A stretch of 64,000 nt of DNA from the NCBI RefSeq assembly GCF_001625215.2, contig NC_030386.2, positions 36,769,296-36,833,295 on the forward strand. Direction: 5' to 3'. The DNA is from Daucus carota subsp. sativus. Lineage: Eukaryota > Streptophyta > Magnoliopsida > Apiales > Apiaceae. The notes under the pieces are model-generated. The model was not told the origin of the DNA. It searched no databases and saw nothing but the letters and a program-made list of their open reading frames with translations. The stretch's first letter is position 1. Every line of letters begins with the position of its first letter. The translations under genes and the position numbers were made by a program. Positions 54,764 through 64,000 of the stretch are shown here, one piece after another.

Positions 54764-55107
54764 AATAACTGAACATTAAAATTATATAGAATAATTACTG
54801 ATTAAGATTTAATCAGATATTCCCCTATTAACATCAAGTTAGTCTTTCCCTCAAAATCCAAAAATAAAATCTCTCAACCTTTCTTCTTTTTATTCAAAGA
54901 CTTTCATGGATTTTAATTGGCGAAAAACCCCACATAATACTTTTTCCTGAATAAAAATTTTTATATTTAAAGTTGTATTATTATCATGATAAAATCTACT
55001 TTAAATGAATTCGTTCTCAAAATATTTGAATTGTTTACATGTGTCAGCACGATTTCAAGTAGTTATATAAATTTACACTAATTACAACAATGATCTATAA
55101 TTCAAAC

Positions 55108-56181
55108 TAGGGGTGAGCGTAACCGGATATCCGGTCCGGTTATGAAATATAAACCGGATATCCGGTTTTTCGGATCACTAAATTTTAATTCCGATTCCGG
55201 TTCCGGTTTAACCGGATATATGGATATTCGGATATCCTGATATATCGGATCGGAAAACGGATTATCCGGATCCCATTTCATCTAGAAAAAATATTGAATA
55301 TTTTATGATTCAACAAATTTGTGACGTTTGATTTTATTTTTATTTCACAAGTATAAAAAGAAAATCCATCAATCAGTATAAGGAGAAATCAATTTGAACA
55401 AAAAATAAGTCCGGTGACCAGATGATCTACCACCAAAAAAACGTTGCATTTGTACATTAAGTTTGCTACTCCCTCCGTCCCCATGAGTTATATACATTGG
55501 AGGACGGGGACACGGCACAGACTTTAATGCTCCCGTAAAGTATAGTTCTATAACTTATTTTTAAGTTTAATTTTTTCTTAATAAAAGTTTGAATGTTATA
55601 TTTTTATTCGGAAAAAGAAAATTTCAAAAATAAGTAATAAAATTATATTTTATAAGCACTGAAGTGCGTGTCGAGCAGTGAAAAAGAAACGTATAGAATT
55701 AAATGGGACAGAAGGAGTATTAACCAAGTCAGCAATGTCCGAGAATTAGCAGTTAGCAATCACTGTTGGTCCGCTTTTGCACGAAAAAGCAGTATATAAA
55801 TAGGCAAGGAATAACAAATACAATGCTATTTATGTTCAAAAATATATCTAAAATGATCAGTATCATAAATTTTTATTTTTGATGGACTCTTGAAAATATT
55901 ACAAACTCTTAATATTTTATTTTAAAATTTTAAAAAGTATCATATATTAAATATAAAATAATATTTTTTTAATTAAAATTAATAAAACCGGATCGGATCC
56001 GGATATCCGCTTTCTTATGTATATGTGATCCGGATCCGTATCCGAATTTATAGAAAAAAACCGGATCGGATATCCGGTCCGGTTTATTCGGATCGGATAT
56101 CCAAATTTTCGGATATTTTAAATCGGATACCGAATCAAAAAATCGGATAATCCGGATTTCGGGTTTTCATGCTCACCCCTA
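55108..56181. mobile_element. hAT-like element with 8-bp TSD
   Basis: 1074 bp between perfect target duplications ATTCAAAC (55100-55107 and 56182-56189). The 11-bp terminal inverted repeat is TAGGGGTGAGC / GCTCACCCCTA. Both subterminal regions are dense arrays of GGATATCCGG and related palindromes. It contains a nested Stowaway-like MITE (55467-55719) and no transposase. It ends 385 bp upstream of the TIMELESS start codon. Confidence 0.93.
55467..55719. mobile_element. Stowaway-like MITE nested in the hAT element
   Basis: TACTCCCTCCGTCCCCATGA to AATGGGACAGAAGGAGTA, 253 bp, TA-bordered. Shares CAGACTTTAATGCTCC and CACTGAAGTGCGTGTCG with the copy at 52228-52469. Confidence 0.85.
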
Positions 56182-56565
56182 ATTCAAACCCATCATCATG
56201 GAGCCGATACATGTGTACACAACAATTTTAATTAATGGTTTCATTACATAATTAAATGATAACAATGTCATTTTTATTTTTATTTTTGAAAATGATAACA
56301 TTGTTATCTAAACATGAAACAATTCTTGTCAGAAAAAAAGAAAAACGAATACGCGAAGAGATAGACAAAGAGCGGGAAAATACAGAAATTATTGGCGCCT
56401 TAAAACCCTACTCACCCAACACCCATCACGCCCAAATTGCAACTCTCATCCGATCTCATCTCCGTTCGATCCCCACACTGTCATCTCCACCTCGCTTTCT
56501 TTTACTTCCAATTTCACCACATATTAGCTATAGCACATCACCAATAAGCTTCTGATCGTACGGAA

Positions 56566-59500
56566 ATGGAAGGTTTATCAACGATCTGCGCTGGTCTCGG
56601 GATAATCGACGAGGACGATGATGGAAACAGGACCGGATACACTCCCGGAGAATACTGTTTAGGTCTCTCTCTCCCCCCCACTCCAACAGTGAAACAACTC
56701 TCTCTCTTTCGCTCCCTCCCTCCCTTCCTCCCTCTCTCTCTCTCCCCCCCCCCCCACTCTCTCCCCTCCCTCCATCTCTCCCTCTTCCTCTTTCTTGAAA
56801 GCAAATTCCAACTGAATTTTTAATTATACTGTAAATTGTAATTGTATGTATAATAATTTTTCCTTTTCTATTTTTAGATAATTTGAAGGATTTGTTAAGG
56901 TTTCTACGCCGTGATGATCCACAAATGCGAGAAGTATTTAAGCAAGTCTGTAAATGGAATATTGTAGCCAAGGATTTGATTCCGATTATTGAGCATTGTC
57001 AAAATGATCGTAATCTCGTCCTCAATTCAGGCAATTCCTTTTAATCCCAGCTTTAGTTTTACATTTTTTTTTGAGTTCAAGCAATTAAATATGGAGTTCT
57101 GTTAGTATTTGTAATTTTGTTGGTTTCAAAATTACAGTGAAAGTTTTAGTGTTTCTCACCATGCCTGTTGAGCCGGGATCCAATGATATACCACAACAAA
57201 TAGAGTACCTATGGGGGTTGAAAACTGCAATTAGCTGTAGTGATATTATCGCAATCATAGTGTCACTTTTAGAGACCCCGCTCGAGAATTTAGAAAGGTG
57301 AGCAAATAGTGACATAATCTCTGTTTTTTGTATACTCAAAGCTGCTGCTTATCTTTATTTAACAATGTCTTTTCGATGAGGAAATTTATAATTTTTACAT
57401 GATATTTTCCAGCTAATTTTGATAGAGCCAAGAACTTAGTCTGATGTTTAACTTGTAATTTGGCTGATTTTGCCTGGTTGAAGTCAAATCTTGTATTTCT
57501 TGTAATTGCTTCTGGATACCTGTAGTGTGTCGCTGTAGTTTGAAACTTAAAAGAACTATTATATATATAACCCCATGTTTTGTGTGAACCGATCTGTTTG
57601 TTCAATTTATGATGCTCAGGTCTATGCTACTCTGTTTTTTCTTTTAAACAAGACTATCTTGTCATATTTTTGTATCAGAATGTTCTAGAGATGCCAAGAA
57701 AAAAGTAAGGCTACTAATCAGTTACCCTTTGTTAGCTGCTAATACATACATTTCTACAATTGTACAGTTTTTACAAATTGTACCTGTGCATGCCGTCCTT
57801 AAAACAAACACGCGTATGCTTCCACACATTAATATCGTTTCATGTGTGGGACCGGAACAACATAAGTATTCAATATCAGTGTGTAAAAAATGTGGTTTGG
57901 TTGAGTATAATTATTGCTTAGTATTTTGTGGGCAGTACTATATGGTATGCAAGTACACGGCACATCACATCTATTCCCTCTGAAACATGTTTTATTGCAT
58001 CTCAGTTGTGGTCCGTTTGCTATTGGTTGCTTTTCACTTGCTCTTCTTAGGGCATATTATATTATCTCAGAACAAATTTTTTGTTTTCATGCAGTGAAGC
58101 ATTTACAGAGGATGACTGGAAATTGGTCCAGCTGGTGCTTACCTTATTTCGCAACTTACTAGCTGTTCAGGGTGTGTCAATTCAGCAGAAACTTGGGGGA
58201 TCAACCTCACAATTCTTGTCCGTGAGAGATAGGTTTCTAGAATTGTTGTTCAAAGAAAATGTGACCGACTTGATTCTAGCACTCACACAACATGTTGGCG
58301 GCCCTTCTGAATATTTCCGTCAAGATAATTTACTTTTATTGGAAACAGTCCATTACTTATTGATGGGTCAAGAATCAGAGTTGGTTGCAAAAGCAATTAG
58401 GAAAGACACACAGGTTGGTCGAGTTCCAACATTTGTATTATTTTTTTGTTAAAGTAAATGTTAGAGTGGGATCTAAGCCCATGCTCTTTCACGAGAACCA
58501 GAACTTGAGTCTGGCACCTTAGATGTTTATATCTATTTGTATTTGCTTACCTATTAATTTAATATTAATTTATCAGGAAGCTGGGGCTGCTGAAGCTACT
58601 GTAAGCAGTCTTCAGTCTATGATGGAAGAGGAAGAAGAAAGAAGAAGGCTTATCAGATTGCAGAATCTAGGGATTTCTTCACAGTATACTGGATCTTTTA
58701 CCCGCTTTACAATGGTAGGTGGTCGTGCTTCCTATAATTGTTATGAGGTTCTTAGATAAATCTTTAATAAATAAAGTATCTCCTTTCAACAGGATGGATC
58801 TAAAACATTGTTTAAGGGAAATCCATGTGCTGCTTCTCTTGATGCATTGCTCAAGACCCACAAGAATCCCAAAGGTCCAGCAAAAAGAATGGCGTGGGAC
58901 CATGGGAGACTACCGTCAACAAATGATAATATACTACAACTGCTTCATGAATTCATCAACCAGCTATTGTCGGGAGGTTACAATGGTATAAACTTCAGTT
59001 GACACTAGTGCTAAATTTTACTGAATTGCTAACATTATAGTTTCACTGACAGACCTTGTTCTCACTGCAACATTGTTCCTGCCAGTTTTAATGCAGTCTG
59101 TTCGCGAGGATATAGAAAAAGAACACCCTGCAATTCAGAACAGCGATGTTATTGTCTTTTTTAAGGTCGCCCAATTTGTCACTGCATTCCAGTATCACAA
59201 ATTCTTGGGTTCAAAGGTGAGAGATTGAAATTTATTTACATTCCTAGTCACAAATGCAATCTAGCATGTTACTTGTGTGTAACTTTTGTTATTTTTGTGA
59301 AATACAGTAGAAGGCATGTATAGACAGGTGTTTCGAAATGCAGGATATGTGAAGTTTATAAATTTTGCAACAAATATGGATCATTTTAAGTTCACGCGTT
59401 TATCAGGTTTTGATTGAGGATGGTGGTTCTGGTTTAGCATTAATTTAACAGTAGTCTAAAATATAGCAATTAGAAGAGGAAGCAAAGTCTTACTACTTAA

Positions 59501-62500
59501 GCAATTTTATGAGGTTAAGCTAATGTGTTTAAATAGAGAAATGGTGGCTGATTGTTTAGTTCGTGGTGACAATATAATTAGACATTGACTGAAAACTTTG
59601 AAAATATTATTTCACAGGTCCTTTATCGGCCAAGGCATTTGAAAAAAACCTTTTTTTTTTTTGGATAAAAAAAGAAACAACTTTGTTGACAATTACATAT
59701 TTTTGTATTTCATGCCTTCATTAACAGGGTTTGGCCACACTAATATGATTTAAGATCTGAAATGGCAGGGAAAGAAATGCGGGCCATTGTTTTTGGTTAA
59801 TCTTTTAAATATTTACACTACATACTTTAGGATGTATTTGATTTTTTGTGAATTGACTGGCCATTTTAGTTTTAATAGGCTAAACAGTCTAGAACTTATT
59901 ACTGTGTCTATTAATAGTTAGCTGTTTGCTCTTTGTGAATTGACTGGCCATTTTAGTTTTAATAGGCTAAACAGCCTAGAACTTATTACTGTGTCTATTA
60001 ATGGTTAGCTGTTTGCTCATTCTACATCTATCAGGTTCATCTTATATTAATGATGACAATGCCTTAACAAAATTTAAACTTTTATAGCTAACTCTGACAT
60101 AACAAAACCATATTGTTTTAGCAGCCCTCTGATGAAGAGAATGCATCTGAAGCCTTTACAAATCAGTCTGATAGCACTTTGTTTCAAGGCAGTATATGCG
60201 GGCCAATTGCTGAAACAATGAATGAATCAATGTTTCTTTTGGTCACTTCGAAGTGGCGCTATGCATTTGATGCATTGAAGGAGACAAATGAATATAATTT
60301 TCTATCCGCTGCAGGATCTCTGATGAGGATTATGGTAACACACAATGCTTTAATTCCATAATTTGCATCTGTCTCTTGATTATTTGCCAGGAACATGAAA
60401 TACTAATGATTCTCAAGTACTCTGTTGACTTGCCTATATATAACTAAATTTATTCCATGTGCACAACATATATTGCAGCTTGCAAAAGCAAAATAATATA
60501 TGTGCATTTTGCATTACTATATCACGAGCTTTGAAATCACATAAATGTGGTCATATGGTTACGCAAGCATCTAATTCTATCTTGAACTGAATAAATACTG
60601 TGCAAGATGTCATTACAATTCCCTTATATTGATTTTTTTTTGAGTTGTATGGCTATAATATATATGTATATAGGTAGGAATCAAATATATATATATTTTT
60701 AAAATCTCAAACTTAAAACACTTTCTTACATGTTAATTCTTAGTTATAAAAAGTGTCTGTGTCGAAAATAATTGAAAAAACATCACACCTCTATAAAAAG
60801 AAATGCATAAACAAATTTTCATATAACATGTGTTCAACACACTCATATTTGAGGTTCAACCTCATTTGTTGAATTACCATTGTGTTGAAAAATTTATATT
60901 TACTTTTCAACTATCCTTTTGTGGTTCGTTAACACCTAATTAGATTTTATAAATACGAAATATTTATTAGTTAACATATGCCATTTGTATAAATAGTTTA
61001 TATTTGGTTCAACATAAGTTTTGATGTTGCTCAACAAATGATGTTGAACTCGAGTTATATATGTGTTGGATACTCTTTAAAAAAATAAATTAATTGTACA
61101 TAATATATGTCACATGTATCTTTTTTATAAAGATGAAATGTTTTCAATTATTTACAAAAATAGCAATTGAAATAAACAAGGTTCAAAAGTTTGTAAGTTT
61201 GTAACTTCAAAAGTTTGTACCCGAACTCCCCTCTATGTATATATGTCAAAATTACCTCTTTTGGTTATGCTGGTACAGATTGAACGCAATACTGGGTTAA
61301 TAGCAAAGATTCATCATCTGTTTTATTAGAAGACCTTGGTTACTTTGCTTGCAGATGCCTGTATATGTCTATCAAATTCATTCCTAGTTACGTAAAATAC
61401 TAGAAAGTCGACTCCTCACCTTAACTCATGATTCCCAGTGGATTTTAGTTTTCTTTCTAGCTGTTTGACCCTTTTTTATCTTTCATTGCCCTTAGAATTA
61501 GAAAAAAGTTTGCATCTACTTGCAGGGAATTTTACATCGGAGACATGGAATTCGCTGTTCCTATTAAATCTTAATCTGTGCATACTTTAAATATTTCCAC
61601 TAAATCATGCATATATCTTGTAAAAATCCAGAAATTGTTAAGATTCTTAAAGTTTGATGTCTATTAAAATTATATATTGTAGTCTAAAATATGCATCATG
61701 GTCAGCCTTGGTTCTCAAACTTTTTCGGATTCAAAATATGAAGTATGGTTTGGTTCTGCAAGATGCTAAACATATCTTATTGCATCGATACATGTTGATG
61801 AAACAATTCTTGTCTGTGACCTGCTGGTCAGAAAATATTACTATAAAATTGTTCATGCCCAGAATATGAGAGGTTATTGCGCTTGTTTGCCCATGTGCTT
61901 CAAACTTGAAATGGTATGACCTGGTCACAGGAATATTACTATAAATTGTTCATGACCAATATATACGAGACTATGAAAGATTATTGTGCGTGTTTGATCA
62001 TGTGCACAGAACTTGAAGTTTAGCATAAATTCTAGTTGGTCTTACCAGGTTTACTTTCTTTTGCATGTGCAGATTCGTATGCTAGATATGGTGTTAAAGC
62101 AGTCCCAGGAAGACTGTATGGAGCCTCAAACAGCTCGGATCCTTCTTTACAAATTATTTTATGACCAAACTGATCAAGGGATGACACAGTTCATTTTGAA
62201 CCTCATCAAATCATTTGATACACATAAACAAGCCAAAAGGTTTCTTACTCATTTCTACAGATTATAAAGTATTTCGTAATTTCCTCTACAAGATAACATG
62301 TTAACTGTTGATGACCCATAATTTTCTTAATTCTATATATTAAATTCCAAATAATTAATTCCCAAGTACCAGACAACTAAGTTGAGTATGAGATAGTGGT
62401 AACTTGACACAATTATTGGTTCAAGATTAGGCTCATATTAACCCGCCTTAAAGAACCTTTTATTGTTAGAAAGATGGAATATATGATAAGGTTTGTATTA

Positions 62501-64000
62501 AAGGATTATTGGCTAATTGCTTATAGAGTTTACTAGCAACTGCCCTCTGTAGGAAGGAAGCTGGAGATTATCGTATACAAGCATTTTAGGCAGTGAGTTC
62601 TGATGCAGAATAATGCGTATCTTATAATAGTAGTGGAAACGTCTCACTGCTTCATTGAGTTATATTAACATCTAGAGTGAAATTTGGTTGGACCCCTGTA
62701 TAATTGTTGGCATCAATATAAGCTAAAAAATTTGAAAGTGAGATAATTTTTCCTTTTTCCAGTTTATTACTTTGTCTAGCAATACTGCATATTGATATCT
62801 GACTTTCATGCAAAAATAGTCGACCAAGGACAGTGTCTTAACAACATGAAGAAGAATCCAATTTGTTTCATTGTGTTTGAGGAGTTTTGCATGGTCAAGT
62901 GTTTGTAATACTGTTTTTTCTAATTAGTCTGTTGAATATTCTGATTCAACTTCTTCCTTCTCGTACTAAGTTCTACTTTTGTAGTGATCTTGCTGATTTG
63001 ATAGAGATTATACATGTGATTATAAGGCTGATGGAGAACCTTCAAGCTCGTGGCACATTAAGGGTATGTTCTTTATTGCACTGAATATTTTCTCGATGTC
63101 TAAGTTCATTGGTTGACAGTTAGGGTGAGAAGAATAAGCTTGATAGTTTTTACAGGTTGATTTAGTGATATAAATTAGAGGAACATTTTGGTACATCTAG
63201 AAAAATCTGAAAGTATAAGATTATGAGAAATAGAGAGTGGTCCTTCCTAGCTACTGCCTGGAAGGAACCATGTGCTAATTATAAATTTCGGTTTGCTGCA
63301 TGAGGAACTATAAAAAAAAAAAAAAACAATTTGGATTATCCCTTCCTGTCTATCACATATTTGCTCTGGAATCACTTATCAAAGAGTTTATTGAAACTTT
63401 ATTAGAAGAAGAAGTAATAGAGTGGTTACTATTTTGAGCCAAAGAGCAAACAACAAAATTAGTTCAATATAGTTTTTTAATGCAAAAGATATAACAATTT
63501 TCTCTGGTCCCCGTCATTTGCTAAATGCGTCCTACTCCCATCTGTATTTGTAATTATTTTCATTTGGTACCGTACACTACACACACACACTAGTCTCACA
63601 TATATCTTGATTGACAACTCCTCGAGTGTTTAAAGTTAAGTAACTTTCTTTTGTGATTAAGGTTTCTAAGAAGTCAAGGAAGAGAAAAACAAAGAAAAAT
63701 TTTAAAGATGAGAAGGACAATGCTAATGAAATAGTTGGAGATCATATTACTAGTCAAGATGAGATCGGCACCTCTGGTTGTGCAATTCCACCTGTTGATT
63801 CAAGCAATACAGAACCTACAAGTCAAGCTAATGACGGGAAGGAGAATGTTTCTGAACCTCTTCAGGTCAATAAAGAACATACGCCTAATGTAGGAGAAAA
63901 TTCTGGAAGTAATAAGCAGGAAAATGTTAGCGAACCTTTTCAGGTTGATAAAGATGATGCACCTGAAGTAGAAGCAGCAAATCCTGGAAGTAATATGCAG
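56566..64000 (+). CDS. ATIM: TIMELESS/Tof1-family replication fork protein (5' part, truncated by window)
   Basis: Component of the TIMELESS-TIPIN fork-protection complex in the nucleus. Eleven exons: 56566-56662, 56878-57030, 57138-57297, 58095-58413, 58577-58714, 58793-58985, 59086-59216, 60122-60334, 62073-62239, 62985-63063, 63662 to at least 64000; 663 codons so far, all junctions in frame. The TIMELESS N-terminal domain spans most of this (GEYCLDNLKDLLRFLRRDD, read as EYCLDNLKDLL and RFLRRDDP; VKVLVFLTMPVEPG; QIEYLWGLK; DDWKLVQLVLTLFRNLL; FLSGGYN-type segment LLSGGYNVLMQSV; DQTDQGMTQFILNL). The last exon turns into a charged linker (SKKSRKRKTKK) with an imperfect internal repeat around ENVSEP. 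Intron 2 uses a GC donor (CAG/GCAATT at 57031), chosen because it restores NLVLNS-VKVLVFL as in Arabidopsis. Exon 8 has a NAGNAG acceptor. Confidence 0.93.
56663..56790 (+). repeat. CT-rich microsatellite at the 5' end of TIMELESS intron 1
   Basis: The intron begins GTCTCTCTCTCC and continues as CT/CCCTCC repeats with a run of about ten C for some 125 bp. Confidence 0.9.
59845..60018 (+). repeat. 2 x 87-bp tandem repeat in TIMELESS intron 7
   Basis: The unit starting TTTGTGAATTGACTGGCC and ending AGCTGTTTGCTC is present twice with only two or three differences (for example CAGTCTAG versus CAGCCTAG). Confidence 0.9.
61815..62022 (+). repeat. Imperfect ~100-bp tandem repeat in TIMELESS intron 8
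   Basis: TGACCTG-TGGTCA-A-AATATTACTATAAA and TTGTTCATG, then TTATTG-GC-TGTTTG-CCATGTGC, occur at about 61817-61914 and again at 61918-62022 with substitutions and small indels. Older than the 87-bp repeat. Confidence 0.75.

Noticed and set aside
56566-56823. Unspliced frame reading through TIMELESS exon 1 into Pro/Leu/Ser repeats
   Set aside because: The CT microsatellite simply stays open; splicing at 56662 restores the conserved TIMELESS N-terminus.
1-64000. CRISPR arrays, operons, rRNA genes, viral or toxin genes
   Set aside because: None seen. The repeats are eukaryotic MITE/tandem types and all recognised genes are plant nuclear genes.

Overview
The window is nuclear DNA of a flowering plant, almost certainly a eudicot. 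Its genes are intron-rich and AT-rich, encode plant-specific families (F-box, CRF-type AP2/ERF, arabinogalactan peptide, plastid pyruvate kinase), carry a plant initiator tRNA-Met, and are separated by many small DNA transposons (MITEs) whose ends read 'TACTCCCTCCG'. I cannot name the species from the sequence. All gene models below were built by hand from splice signals, reading-frame continuity and remembered family proteins; nothing was run against a database.

Layout: 0-7 kb (+ strand): a tandem repeat in a probable transposon remnant, an F-box gene with a short optional 3' exon, a DUF7722-type small protein and a two-exon arabinogalactan peptide. 7.4-13.8 kb (-): a ten-exon mitochondrial carrier of the MTM1 type. 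15-17 kb (-): a gene fragment with a tiny poly(A) retro-insertion, then a single-exon cytokinin response factor (CRF). 21.4-24.2 kb (-): an LRR receptor-like kinase with pseudokinase motifs. 26.1 kb (+): tRNA-Met(i). 26.2-30.9 kb (-): a decayed duplicate of the UBA gene next to an unrecognised multi-exon gene remnant with a duplicated block of small exons. 32.0-36.1 kb (-): the intact five-exon UBA-domain gene. 36-41 kb: gene-poor, with interleaved and nested MITEs. 41-44.5 kb (+): a WRKY19-like zinc-finger repeat protein with a GA-rich tandem repeat in its leader. 46-51.6 kb (-): a twelve-exon plastid pyruvate kinase beta subunit. 51.9-56.2 kb: a dense nest of MITEs and two hAT elements with 8-bp target duplications. 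56.6-64 kb (+): the first eleven exons of TIMELESS, cut by the window end.

From memory of Arabidopsis, the AGP22 / CRF3 / LRR-kinase / UBA gene series (At5g53250, 53290, 53320, 53330) and the TIMELESS / plastid PK pair (At5g52910, 52920) lie on one stretch of chromosome 5, so much of this window looks like a conserved microsyntenic block compressed into 64 kb. The genes are unrelated housekeeping and regulatory loci, not a pathway cluster. The most unusual features are structural: a matched pair of 193-bp Mutator-like MITEs with 9-bp target duplications, two MITE palindromes interleaved in P1-P2-P3-P4 order, a possible chimeric gene joining the duplicated-exon remnant to a UBA pseudo-exon in frame, and a GC-AG intron in TIMELESS. 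I did not find a convincing new biochemical system.
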